This document shows, in pieces, positions 1-7,099 of a stretch of 9,285 nt of DNA. A program made the position numbers and the translations under genes. Origin of the DNA: Clostridiales bacterium (lineage in GTDB: Bacteria > Bacillota > Clostridia > Oscillospirales > Acutalibacteraceae); contig JAHZES010000077.1 in NCBI GenBank assembly GCA_019421725.1, forward strand, positions 1 to 9,285, read 5' to 3'. How positions within the stretch are numbered: the stretch's first letter is position 1; each line of letters opens with the position of its first letter. The notes under the pieces were generated by a model. The model was not told the origin of the DNA, ran no database searches, and saw only the letters and a list, made by a program, of their open reading frames with translations.

Positions 1-29
1 CGAACAAAATGGCCGGAACGGTCAGAAGC

Positions 30-58
30 TTGTCATGAGAAAAAGTTTAAAATAAATT
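30..58 (+). promoter_or_regulatory. Candidate sigma-A-type promoter for the small CxxCxC gene
   Basis: TTGTCA at 30-35 matches the -35 consensus at five of six positions, and TAAATT at 53-58 matches the -10 consensus at four of six, with a 17-base spacer. Transcription would start near 65 and give a leader of about 40 bases before the small gene at 105. The surrounding DNA is AT-rich, so chance matches are likely and this is only a candidate. Confidence 0.3.
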
Positions 59-104
59 AAGATTTAGTATATACCCGAAGTTGTCAGCATGAAAGGAGTA
101 CATG

Positions 105-302
105 ATGGAAGAATTAAAGTTTATTATGGAGAAGTTTGTTGCATCTGGTTGGGACTTAATAACTATCCCAGCGCAAAAATGGTTAGACGGAAAAGCCGAT
201 AAAGCCTCTTTGATTTCCGCAATAGAGCAAGCCGATAAAGAATGCGGAAATTGTGGTTGTGATTTAGATCCTCTGTATAAAAGAGCATTGGAACTGCTTT
301 AA
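105..302 (+). CDS. Small conserved-looking hypothetical protein with a C-x2-C-x-C motif
   Basis: I do not recognise this 65-residue protein. A strong ribosome binding site (AAAGGAG, 92-98) lies 6 bases before the ATG at 105; an ATG at 102 is also possible but sits only 3 bases from the site. The protein has an N-terminal amphipathic stretch, a middle part with W26-L27-D28-G29-K30, and near the C-terminus C47-G-N-C50-G-C52 followed by DLDPLYKRALELL. There is no signal peptide or membrane segment, so it is probably cytosolic. The three close cysteines could bind a metal or form a disulfide, but three ligands alone do not prove this. A terminator follows 53 bases after the stop, so it looks like a single-gene transcript. 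Its base composition is more AT-rich than the ATPase operon. The ribosome binding site, terminator and sensible amino-acid composition support a real gene; the function is unknown. Confidence 0.72.
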   Translation: MEELKFIMEKFVASGWDLITIPAQKWLDGKADKASLISAIEQADKECGNCGCDLDPLYKRALELL

Positions 303-355
303 TCGTATATGCCAAATTCCAGTTCGCGAAATGATTTAGAATATTCCTAACAAGT

Positions 356-397
356 AAAAATCACTCTTATCGTAGCAGACGAAATAGAGTGATTTTT
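356..397 (+). terminator. Rho-independent terminator after the small gene
   Basis: AAAAATCACTCT at 356-367 pairs perfectly with AGAGTGATTTTT at 386-397. The inner CG pairs (371-372 with 380-381) can shorten the loop, and the run of T at 393-398 supplies the U-tract. It lies 53 bases after the stop at 302, which fits termination of the small gene's transcript. The A-run on the left arm would also give a U-tract in the opposite direction, so it could work both ways. Confidence 0.8.
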
Positions 398-887
398 TCG
401 GAAAGGGTACCCCTTTTCAATGCTTGCTATGGAACTTTTTGCATTCTTGTTCGCCTTTTTTGGTACATAGCATATTTCGTTCTTGGCAGTGATATTTCTC
501 TTACCTTTTCTCAGCCAAACACATTTTTATATGGAGATGGTTTTTGGAAAACGAACGGAAAGGGATGGGGAAAACGGGTAGAGTTTCTCCTGGAAATGTT
601 ACGCAGCAGAACATCGATTTTGAGGGCTATAATATAATTTCTTGTTCTATTGGTTTGCGTGTCATAAGGACATAAGAAACACGATAATTCTAACATTTCC
701 ATGCAGAAGTGATAATACCGCTTTATGCATGCGTTGAATATGTACGCATTATCTTGCTTGTAGTGCTAAAATAGTGCCCAACTTTACAAAATGAGCTTAT
801 GCGGAGATATAAAACAAAAAGCAGAAATATGAAAAAAGCCTTGATTTGAGGCGATTTCAAGCAGTTTCTATAAACACTTACAAAGGC

Positions 888-914
888 TTATAAGACGATT
901 TTCGTCTATATAAT
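888..914 (+). promoter_or_regulatory. Imperfect dyad overlapping a possible -10 box upstream of the kinase
   Basis: TTATAAGACGA (888-898) is an inverted copy of TCGTCTATATAA (902-913) apart from one inserted base, with a 3-base centre. The right arm runs into TATAAT at 909-914, a perfect -10 hexamer, but no good -35 hexamer stands 16-18 bases before it. If used, transcription would start near 921 and leave a leader of about 90 bases before the ATG at 1014. A dyad over a -10 box could be an operator, but this is inference from layout alone. Confidence 0.28.
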
Positions 915-957
915 CAATAAAAAAAACTGCTGTTGTTTTGAAACCGACTTTGAAAAA

Positions 958-986
958 GCATTGAACCGCATGCACTGAATCAATGC
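958..986 (+). other. Small leader hairpin before the kinase gene
   Basis: GCATTGA (958-964) pairs with TCAATGC (980-986) around a 15-base loop that contains the palindrome GCATGC (968-973). It lies in the presumed leader, 11 bases before the ribosome binding site (997-1003), and does not cover that site. It may be chance. Confidence 0.25.
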
Positions 987-1013
987 CGCGACAAAAAGAA
1001 AGGCTTGAAAACA

Positions 1014-1961
1014 ATGAGTTTTTTATTTCAAAAGGAAATTCCGGACTGGGACACATGGGGCGAGCTGTTCCAATCGATCACAGATTTTGCTCCGCTGATT
1101 GAAGCGATCCAACGGAAAGAGCAGTTGCCAGGCGGGATCATTGAGAATCTGACACCGGGAACAAACGCCGTCTTTGGCTGCGGAAAGCTGGTTTACAAAA
1201 TCTACGCGCCGTTGTTTTCCTCATCTGACGCCACGCGCGAATACGATACCGAGCTGTTTGGTCTCCGCTTTGCGCAGTCGCTCGGCGTGCGCTCTCCGAA
1301 GGTCGTTGCCGCGGGAGAGCTGAATGATCGTTACATTTTTCGTTATTTTGTTCTGGAACGGCTGGAGGGACCGGAAGCAGGTGATTCTTTGAAGTGGCTT
1401 GACTCGAAAGAGAAGGGCCGTTTTGTCAGCGAATTGCACCGCCTTTTACAGACCTGGAACCGCCCGCTCCCAGAGAACAACCCTCTCAACCGCGCGTTTC
1501 TTGCCGGCGGCGGACAGGATTGGGACATCTTCGGCAACAACATCGCCCGCGAACTAAACGACCTGAACCGGAGAAAATTCTTCAGCGAGCCTCTCTGTTA
1601 CGTTCACGGCGATCTGACGGCTCAGAATGTTTTGCTCGACGCGCAAAACCGTCCGCTACCGATCGATTTTGCGGACAGCCGTTACGCTCCCCCCTTCTAT
1701 GAGCTCCCTCCCGTCCTGTTTGATTTATTTGACTTTGATCCTGAACTGATCCGTCTTTTCTGCGCAGATACTGCCCCCGTCGAATTGGCCGACCGCGCGT
1801 TCTTCGGCATCCTGCTACACGAATTCGGCGCATCTATCGCGGAAATTATCTGCAAACGTTTTTTACACTGCGAGGCCGGCGAACTGAAAAGTATCTTTTT
1901 CATCCGCAATTTTTTGCGCAGGTATTTCACAGAATGCACTGACGTTCCGAAAAATTTTTAG
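1014..1961 (+). CDS. Aminoglycoside phosphotransferase/choline kinase-fold protein
   Basis: A 315-residue cytosolic protein with the eukaryotic-like kinase fold of the phosphotransferase enzyme family. The ATP-lysine candidate is K62 in LVYKIYAP. The catalytic loop is H198-G-D200-L-T-A-Q-N205, with D200 the expected base and N205 a magnesium ligand. The metal-binding D218 lies in IDFADS, which replaces the DFG of protein kinases. Length (about 300) and motif order fit PF01636-type enzymes, which phosphorylate small molecules such as aminoglycosides, homoserine, choline or sugars; the acceptor cannot be read from the sequence and drug resistance should not be assumed. ATG at 1014 is chosen because AGAAAGG (997-1003) lies 10 bases before it; the in-frame TTG at 1005 is only 1 base from that site. 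It is convergent with the ATPase operon and shares a terminator with it. It appears intact, with no membrane segment. Confidence 0.88.
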   Translation: MSFLFQKEIPDWDTWGELFQSITDFAPLIEAIQRKEQLPGGIIENLTPGTNAVFGCGKLVYKIYAPLFSSSDATREYDTELFGLRFAQSLGVRSPKVVAAGELNDRYIFRYFVLERLEGPEAGDSLKWLDSKEKGRFVSELHRLLQTWNRPLPENNPLNRAFLAGGGQDWDIFGNNIARELNDLNRRKFFSEPLCYVHGDLTAQNVLLDAQNRPLPIDFADSRYAPPFYELPPVLFDLFDFDPELIRLFCADTAPVELADRAFFGILLHEFGASIAEIICKRFLHCEAGELKSIFFIRNFLRRYFTECTDVPKNF

Positions 1962-1997
1962 CTCTTGCGGCCTGCCGTCATTTTTTCTTCATCAAAT

Positions 1998-2036
1998 AAA
2001 GGCTCCGCTCCGTCTGTTCTACGGAGCGGAGCCTTT
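1998..2036. terminator. Perfect 16-bp hairpin, likely bidirectional terminator
   Basis: AAAGGCTCCGCTCCGT (1998-2013) and ACGGAGCGGAGCCTTT (2021-2036) are exact reverse complements around a 7-base loop. The hairpin sits between the convergent stops of the kinase gene (1961) and atpD (2063). The A/T ends of the stem give short U-tracts both ways, TTTT at 2034-2037 on the plus strand and TTTATTT on the minus strand. This would end both the kinase transcript and the ATPase operon transcript. The stem is very stable, though both U-tracts are short. Confidence 0.85.
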
Positions 2037-2062
2037 TGGATACCGATGTGAACAGGGAAGCC

Positions 2063-2683
2063 CTACGCCCTTGCCCTGTCTTTTTGCTTTTTAATGATCT
2101 TCATGCGGGAAAATTCCTCGCGGTCCTTTTCGTCGAGTGCGTCGGTGATGGTCTTCACGGTTTCTTCGAAACGCGGAATAATGATATTGCGCAGAGCGTT
2201 TGCACGCTTCTGCGTTTTTTTAATGGCATCCGCCAAACGGTAAACGCTGTTCTCTACGCTTGCCAGCGATGCCGTCAACCGTTTCACCTGCCCGAATTTG
2301 ATATACGCTTCGTCCAGTGCGGCATTGGACGAAGCAAGACCAAACGGAATTCCGTCCGTCTTTTCCTCCAGCGTGACGGTAGGAATTTCGACCCCCATAA
2401 CGCTTCGGAAAGAGATCGAAAGATTATCGTCGATCGGCACCGTCTGCGCAAGCTCTTCGCAAATACCGAGTGTAATATTGGCCTGCTGAAGCGCTTCGTA
2501 AGCATCGTGATAAGTCGAATCGATCCGGCTTTGAATCTCCTGTGCACGGCTGATGAGCAGCATCATTTCCCGGATCAGGATATTACGCTTGCGGTCAAGC
2601 AGCTCATACCCGACGCGCGCAAGCTCCAACGATTTTTTTGTTGCAATCAGATTGCCTTTGGTCGGCACCGCCTGTGCTGCCAT
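2063..2683 (-). CDS. atpD: V/A-type ATPase subunit D (central shaft)
   Basis: A 206-residue subunit D, the main rotor shaft that turns inside the A3B3 hexamer, contacts F at its side, and passes torque to the K ring through C. The N-terminus (residues 7-39, beginning PTKGNLIATKKSLELARVGY) is the family signature, and both the N-terminal and C-terminal thirds are long helices expected to form an antiparallel coiled coil. The Lys/Arg-rich end (KIIKKQKDRARA) is usual. Length is normal (200-220). GGAGGG lies 6 bases before the ATG, the clearest ribosome binding site in the operon. It is the last gene, 45 bases after atpB, and the terminator hairpin starts 27 bases beyond its stop. It is intact; nothing odd is seen. 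Confidence 0.96.
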   Translation of the reverse strand: MAAQAVPTKGNLIATKKSLELARVGYELLDRKRNILIREMMLLISRAQEIQSRIDSTYHDAYEALQQANITLGICEELAQTVPIDDNLSISFRSVMGVEIPTVTLEEKTDGIPFGLASSNAALDEAYIKFGQVKRLTASLASVENSVYRLADAIKKTQKRANALRNIIIPRFEETVKTITDALDEKDREEFSRMKIIKKQKDRARA

Positions 2684-2728
2684 ATGCTTCCCTCCGTTCC
2701 GGTTGAAAAAAGACGCAGGCTCAATACG

Positions 2729-4201
2729 TTACGGTTCCTGTTTCGAAGGATCCTCTACCGGGTGCTCCTCATGAACCAGCTGTTCTGTTTCAAGCAGCTC
2801 TGCGGCAAAATCGTTCTTCCTTTCCTCCGCGGGGCGGTAATGCTCATCAAGCAGTTTGTCATCCACACGGTCAAGCTCACCGCGCGGCAACGTGGAAAGC
2901 AATTGCCAGCCGAGGTCAAGACTTTCGTCGATCGTGCGCGCTTCATTCACGCGCTGTGTCAAAAAACGACTTTCAAAAAGGCGGCCAAACTCCATATACT
3001 TCCGGTCGATGGGAGAAAGCTCTTCTTCCCCGATGACAGATGCCAGCGAACGGGCGTCCTGCACCTTGGCATACGACGCAAAAAGCTGGTTTGCCAATGC
3101 GGAATGATCCGGACGGGTGTAGCCTTCGCCGATACCGTCCTTCATCAACCGGGAAAGCGACGGCAACACCGAAACCGGCGGGTAAACGCCGGAGCTGTCC
3201 AGCCCGCGATCCAATACGATCTGCCCTTCGGTAATATAGCCCGTCAGGTCCGGAACAGGATGCGTGATATCATCGTTCGGCATCGTCAAAATCGGGATCT
3301 GCGTTACGGAGCCTTTGCTTCCCCGAATCATCCCGGCGCGCTCATATAAGGAAGCCAGGTCGGAATACAAATAACCCGGGTACCCTTTTCTTCCCGGAAT
3401 TTCGCCCTTGGAGGAGGAAAATTCACGCAAAGCCTCGGCATAAGAGGTCATATCCGTCATGATAACCAGAATATGCATGCCGAGCTCAAACGCAAGATAT
3501 TCGGCAGCAGTCAATGCGCAGCGCGGCGTCAGGGTGCGCTCAATGATCGGGTCATTGGAAAGGTTCAGGAACATGGTCACCTTTTGCAGCACACCGGATT
3601 CATCAAAAGAGCGGCGGAAATAATCGGCAACATCGTTTTTCACCCCCATCGCCGCAAACACCACCGCAAACTCGGCGCCTTCGTCCTCGGCAATTTTGGC
3701 CTGGCGCACGATCTGCACGGCAAGCTCGTTATGCTTCATGCCTGAGCCCGAAAAAATCGGCAATTTCTGGCCACGGATCAGCGTCATCAGCACATCAATG
3801 CTCGAAATGCCGGTGTTGATATAATTTTTCGGATAGATACGCGAAACAGGGTTGATTGCCGTCCCGTTAATATTGCGGTATTCGTCGGGAAAAACCTCTC
3901 CCAAGCCATCAATCGGTCGCCCCGCGCCGTCAAATACTCTGCCAAGGATCTCCGGCGAAAGCGGAATCTCCATCGGGCGGCCACGCAGACGAGTCCGCGT
4001 GTTTTCCAGAGAAATTCCACGCGTACCTTCAAACACCTGCACCACTGCGCGCTTGCCGTCAAGCTGCACGATCCGGCCTGTGCGGCGGGAACCGTCGCCC
4101 AGCCGAATGTCCACAACCTCTTCGTATGAAGCATTTTCCACATCGTCCAACACAATCAACGAGCCGCTCACTTCATTAACGCCTATATAGTCAAGAATCA
4201 T
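2729..4201 (-). CDS. atpB: V/A-type ATPase subunit B (non-catalytic nucleotide-binding subunit)
   Basis: A 490-residue regulatory subunit B, three copies of which alternate with A in the head. It has an N-terminal beta-barrel (about 1-75), a RecA-like central domain (about 76-365) and a helical C-terminal domain. The P-loop is vestigial, S151-G-S-G-M-K-H-N158, as expected for B. The ATP synthase alpha/beta signature PPVSVLPSLS is at 341-350, followed by R351, the likely arginine finger reaching into the catalytic site of A. The tail (about 470-490) is acidic and variable. The ATG is the only usable start because an in-frame TGA lies just upstream, although the nearest ribosome binding site (AAGGA) is 13 bases away, longer than normal. 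It lies 70 bases after atpA. No frameshift is seen. Confidence 0.97.
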   Translation of the reverse strand: MILDYIGVNEVSGSLIVLDDVENASYEEVVDIRLGDGSRRTGRIVQLDGKRAVVQVFEGTRGISLENTRTRLRGRPMEIPLSPEILGRVFDGAGRPIDGLGEVFPDEYRNINGTAINPVSRIYPKNYINTGISSIDVLMTLIRGQKLPIFSGSGMKHNELAVQIVRQAKIAEDEGAEFAVVFAAMGVKNDVADYFRRSFDESGVLQKVTMFLNLSNDPIIERTLTPRCALTAAEYLAFELGMHILVIMTDMTSYAEALREFSSSKGEIPGRKGYPGYLYSDLASLYERAGMIRGSKGSVTQIPILTMPNDDITHPVPDLTGYITEGQIVLDRGLDSSGVYPPVSVLPSLSRLMKDGIGEGYTRPDHSALANQLFASYAKVQDARSLASVIGEEELSPIDRKYMEFGRLFESRFLTQRVNEARTIDESLDLGWQLLSTLPRGELDRVDDKLLDEHYRPAEERKNDFAAELLETEQLVHEEHPVEDPSKQEP

Positions 4202-4205
4202 AGCT

Positions 4206-4224
4206 TCGGGTCATTCCTTTCCGG
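4206..4224 (-). promoter_or_regulatory. Ribosome binding block of atpB, near-copy of the atpE block
   Basis: On the minus strand this 19-base block reads CCGGAAAGGAATGACCCGA and contains the AAGGA ribosome binding site for atpB. It matches 17 of 19 bases of the block before atpE at 6674-6692. Here the ATG is 13 bases from AAGGA, against 8 before atpE, so spacing is unusually long for atpB. Confidence 0.5.
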
Positions 4225-4271
4225 TTCGGCCGGGCGCAGACACACCCTTTAAAACCTTCTATTTTCCAGAG

Positions 4272-6047
4272 TCAGACAGGAGCGCCGCCGGCGCTGAGCA
4301 GTTCTGCAACAGCGGTATCGATCTCCTTTTTATAATCTTCAAACAGCTCCGGCCGATTATTCGGAATATCGTACTTCATTTTGATCAGCTTTTCAAACAG
4401 TCCGCGGGAAATCAGCGCAGAAAGCGGGATCGAAGCCGCAACCACCCGGCGGCATCCGTCGTAAAGGTAGAGAATGATCTCCATCATTTTCTTTTGCTTT
4501 TCGAGAGGAACGTATGTATCCTCGGCATGGAACGCATTCTGCTGCAAAAATCCGACGCGGATCACACGCGCAATTTCGATGACAAGCTTCTGGTCGTCCG
4601 GCAAAACATCGGCGCCAATCAGCTTGACGATCTCCATCAGCTTGCTTTCCTCCTGCAGAATGCGTGTAAGCTTTTTACGGTATTTCAAAAACTCGCGGCC
4701 AAGGTGTTCTTCATACCACGGGTCAAGATCGGTAAAGTACTCGCTGTAGCTGGTCATCCAGTTGATCGCCGGATAATGGCGCGCATAGGCCAGCGCCTTG
4801 TCCAGCGCCCAAAAACAACGGGTAAAGCGCTTGGTGTTCTGTGTTACCGGTTCCGAAAAATCGGAACCCTGCGGGGAAACGGCGCCGATGATGGAAACGG
4901 ATCCATCGGAACCGGAAAGCGTCTGCACCATTCCCGCACGCTCATAAAATTCCGAAAGACGCGACGGCAGGTAAGCAGGAAAGCCTTCTTCAGCAGGCAT
5001 TTCTTCCAAACGGCCGGATATTTCACGCAGAGCCTCGGCCCAGCGCGAGGTGGAATCCGCCATAATGGCAACGTGATAACCCATATCGCGGTAATATTCC
5101 GCCAGCGTAATGCCGGTGTAAATAGATGCCTCACGGGCAGCGACCGGCATGTTTGAAGTATTTGCAATGAGTACGGTCCTGTCGGTCAACGGTCGGCCGG
5201 ACTTGGGGTCGATCAACCCGGAAAACTCCTCCAGAACCTGAGACATCTCATTGCCTCGCTCGCCGCAGCCGACATAAACGATAATATCGGCGTCGCACCA
5301 CTTGGCCAGCTGATGCTGAGTCATTGTCTTGCCTGTGCCGAATCCCCCCGGGATCGCCGCTGTTCCACCTTTGGAGATGGGGAAAAACGTGTCAATCACA
5401 CGCTGGCCGGTGATCAACGGAATGGTGGCCTGCCGGCGCTGCTCCACCGGGCGCGGAATGCGAATCGGCCACTTTTGGCAAAGTGTCAGCCGATGCTCCC
5501 TTCCTTTGTCATCGGTGACCACCGCAATCGTATCGTTAAGCGTATATTCGCCGTCCGGCTGCACTTGTGTTACCGTTCCGTTTACCGCAGGCGGAACCAG
5601 AAGCTTATGACAAATCAACGGAGTCTCCGGGCACTCGGCATAAATCATCCCGCCCGTGACCCGATCGCCCTGCCTTGCGCAAAGCGTTACACTCCACTTT
5701 TTCTCTTCATCAAGCGGAGAAATCGCCATTCCTCTGCCGATAAACGCGCCGCTCTGCCGCTCGATCGCTTTCAGCGGACGTTCAATTCCGTCAAAAATAT
5801 TGTTGAGGATACCGGGGCCAAGTGTTACCGTCATTTGACTGCCGCTGCCTTCCACCGGCTCCCCGGGGCGCAGACCCGTTGTTTCCTCGTAAACCTGAAT
5901 GGTTGTCATCCGATCGGTAATTCCGATCACCTCGCCGACCAGCCGCGTTTTGCCGACATAGACCATTTCCATCATGGAAAAGGATTTAGTGTCGCGCACA
6001 GTGACAACCGGGCCGTTAACGCCGAAAATTACATCTTTATTTTCCAT
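4272..6047 (-). CDS. atpA: V/A-type ATPase subunit A (catalytic ATP-binding subunit)
   Basis: A 591-residue catalytic subunit A, which binds and hydrolyses or makes ATP at its interface with B on the cytoplasmic side. It has an N-terminal beta-barrel (about 1-70), the insertion that separates A from F-type beta (about 110-190), a RecA-like domain (about 205-430) and a C-terminal helical domain. The Walker A loop is G234-G-F-G-T-G-K240-T241; many relatives have GAFGSGKT or GPFGAGKT, so the second and fifth positions vary but K and T are kept. The catalytic glutamate is E263 in CGERGNEM. The Walker B region ends IMADSTSRWAEALRE (about 328-342). Length is normal (580-600). The ATG is 33 bases after atpE; AAGGAAGG ends about 14 bases upstream, a loose spacing, but the upstream frame has no better start before a TAA. 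Intact. Confidence 0.98.
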   Translation of the reverse strand: MENKDVIFGVNGPVVTVRDTKSFSMMEMVYVGKTRLVGEVIGITDRMTTIQVYEETTGLRPGEPVEGSGSQMTVTLGPGILNNIFDGIERPLKAIERQSGAFIGRGMAISPLDEEKKWSVTLCARQGDRVTGGMIYAECPETPLICHKLLVPPAVNGTVTQVQPDGEYTLNDTIAVVTDDKGREHRLTLCQKWPIRIPRPVEQRRQATIPLITGQRVIDTFFPISKGGTAAIPGGFGTGKTMTQHQLAKWCDADIIVYVGCGERGNEMSQVLEEFSGLIDPKSGRPLTDRTVLIANTSNMPVAAREASIYTGITLAEYYRDMGYHVAIMADSTSRWAEALREISGRLEEMPAEEGFPAYLPSRLSEFYERAGMVQTLSGSDGSVSIIGAVSPQGSDFSEPVTQNTKRFTRCFWALDKALAYARHYPAINWMTSYSEYFTDLDPWYEEHLGREFLKYRKKLTRILQEESKLMEIVKLIGADVLPDDQKLVIEIARVIRVGFLQQNAFHAEDTYVPLEKQKKMMEIILYLYDGCRRVVAASIPLSALISRGLFEKLIKMKYDIPNNRPELFEDYKKEIDTAVAELLSAGGAPV

Positions 6048-6080
6048 AAAACACGACCACGCCCTTCCTTATTTTAGGCA

Positions 6081-6674
6081 TCAGCTGATGGTCAGCCCAG
6101 AATTGGCAGCAAACCACGTGCGCTGCGCTTCCAGCCGGGAATCAAGCGTTTCGTCCGCTACAATTCCGCGGTGCCGGCTAACGCCGAGGATCCCTCCCAG
6201 CCGGATCTCGTCCGAAAACCTGATCTCGCAATCGCCGAACGCTTCCCGAATCAGCGGAATATACGCCTCGTCCTCTCTGCGGATCTTCAGTTCGGAGCTG
6301 ACGTCAGAAAGCACATTGGAAAGCTTTTCTGCAATCGTTTTCAGAAATACCTCATATTCCGACGTTTTGGTGTACTCCAGCAGTCTGAGCGAAACATCAT
6401 GAAAAAGGCTATCCACCAGGTTTGCCCGGTGAGAAATCAGCTGCTTTTTCGCCTCGATCTCCCTCCGGGAAATTTCATGACGGATACGATTGCGATTCTG
6501 CGCTTTTTCCCGCTCTACCAGCTGTTGGGCGTCGCTGAGCGCTTCCTTTTCAGCGCGCTCCACTTCCGCACTGTAATATTCACGCACCTCGTCAAGAATT
6601 CTTTTTCTCTGTTCCTCGGCGTAGTCGTTAATAGCCTGCAAAAATTTACCGACCTTTTCATCTTCATTGTTCAT
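6081..6674 (-). CDS. atpE: V/A-type ATPase subunit E (peripheral stalk)
   Basis: A 197-residue subunit E, part of the peripheral stalk that holds the A3B3 head still against the rotor. Residues 1-95 are highly charged (many E, K and R) and should form the long coiled coil that pairs with the small G/H subunit. The C-terminal globular domain (about 100-197) ends with the family pattern G160-G161-I-L-G, then GIVADETLDSRLEAQR (170-185). Length is normal (185-205). The ATG has AAGGA 8 bases upstream. It lies between atpF (51 bases) and atpA (33 bases). No gene for its G/H partner is in the window. The subunit C gene, which in many operons follows E directly, is absent here. Intact. Confidence 0.94.
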   Translation of the reverse strand: MNNEDEKVGKFLQAINDYAEEQRKRILDEVREYYSAEVERAEKEALSDAQQLVEREKAQNRNRIRHEISRREIEAKKQLISHRANLVDSLFHDVSLRLLEYTKTSEYEVFLKTIAEKLSNVLSDVSSELKIRREDEAYIPLIREAFGDCEIRFSDEIRLGGILGVSRHRGIVADETLDSRLEAQRTWFAANSGLTIS

Positions 6675-6692
6675 CGGATCATTCCTTTCCGA
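6674..6692 (-). promoter_or_regulatory. Ribosome binding block of atpE inside a small dyad
   Basis: On the minus strand the block reads TCGGAAAGGAATGATCCGA. TCGGA and TCCGA are inverted repeats of 5 bases flanking a 9-base loop that holds the AAGGA ribosome binding site, and the last base is the first base of the atpE ATG. A 17-of-19 copy stands before atpB. It may present the site in a loop, or simply be a shared initiation region. Confidence 0.45.
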
Positions 6693-6725
6693 TCACTGCC
6701 ATAATTTGTGCCAACAACCCCCGTA

Positions 6726-7034
6726 TTACACCTTGACGCCGATCGCCTCGCGCACATAACGCGTGATGGAGTCCTTCGCGCGGCCATTGCCGTGGCGGTC
6801 CGGAATTTCCACGATCAACGGGCGATGCCGGTGCAGCTTAAGGTCATAAACCGTCTCCGGGCAAAGCTTAACAAGACGCTCCGTCATTAAAATTACGGCA
6901 ACGTCATCCATTTCAATCGCTTCTTTTAACGCTCGCTGCACCGCGCTCGTTTCATGAACCAGCACGCCGTCGATCCCCGCAAGACGCATACCGACAATCG
7001 TATCTACATTATCGCTGATCAAGTAATAACGCAT
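6726..7034 (-). CDS. atpF: V/A-type ATPase subunit F (central shaft)
   Basis: A 102-residue subunit F, the small Rossmann-like protein that sits on the side of shaft subunit D and can regulate ATP hydrolysis. MRYYLISDNVDTIVGMRLAG at the N-terminus and the buried strand VAVILMTERLV (about residues 45-55) are characteristic, and length is normal (100-110). The frame stays open upstream to an ATG at 7103, but the extra 23 residues have no family match and would start across the atpK stop; ATG at 7034 has GGTGA about 8 bases upstream. It lies between atpK (65 bases) and atpE (51 bases). In the common order E-C-F the F gene comes after C; here F directly follows K and precedes E. Confidence 0.94.
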   Translation of the reverse strand: MRYYLISDNVDTIVGMRLAGIDGVLVHETSAVQRALKEAIEMDDVAVILMTERLVKLCPETVYDLKLHRHRPLIVEIPDRHGNGRAKDSITRYVREAIGVKV

Positions 7035-7099
7035 TGTACTTTCACCGCCATTTCCAACAAAATACCTGTTCAAAAACGCACAGGCGTACACGCGGCAGA

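Larger units (their letters stand above)
398..1013. other. AT-rich intergenic stretch without a convincing gene
   Basis: About 600 bases between the terminator at 397 and the kinase start at 1014. The open frame at 389-637 (+) begins inside the terminator hairpin, has no ribosome binding site and looks random; the minus-strand frames here are likewise unconvincing. Small structures are visible: a 6-bp hairpin (ATGCGT 729-734 with ACGCAT 744-749), two TAGTGC copies at 761-766 and 773-777 (the second as AGTGC), a GCCT/AGGC hairpin at 838-852 that on the minus strand is followed by a T-run, and a dyad at 888-913. No tRNA, rRNA, CRISPR or transposase signature was seen. It may be a scar of decayed mobile DNA plus the leader of the kinase gene. 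Confidence 0.55.

Noticed and set aside
1..60. Tail of a coding sequence entering from the left edge (frame 1 open to TAA at 58-60)
   Set aside because: Only 19 codons are visible and all three frames close within 60 bases, so coding cannot be told from chance.
389..637. 82-codon plus-strand open frame with a hydrophobic start
   Set aside because: It begins inside the terminator hairpin at 356-397, lacks a ribosome binding site and resembles no protein I know.
628..638. Overlapping TATAAT boxes as a promoter
   Set aside because: There is no -35 hexamer at 16-18 bases and no gene shortly downstream; such matches are expected in AT-rich DNA.
1005..1013. TTG start for the kinase gene, adding three residues
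   Set aside because: The ribosome binding site ends 1 base before it, whereas ATG at 1014 is 10 bases away.
868..1056. 62-codon minus-strand open frame
   Set aside because: It overlaps the start and ribosome binding site of the kinase gene on the other strand and has no support of its own.
2036..3349. 437-codon open frame on the plus strand
   Set aside because: It lies antisense to atpD and atpB, has no ribosome binding site or family signature, and its Arg/His-rich composition is typical of a shadow frame.
5313..6077. 254-codon plus-strand open frame, with a similar 220-codon one at 4494-5156
   Set aside because: Both are antisense to the clearly real atpA and read as low-quality, basic protein without motifs.
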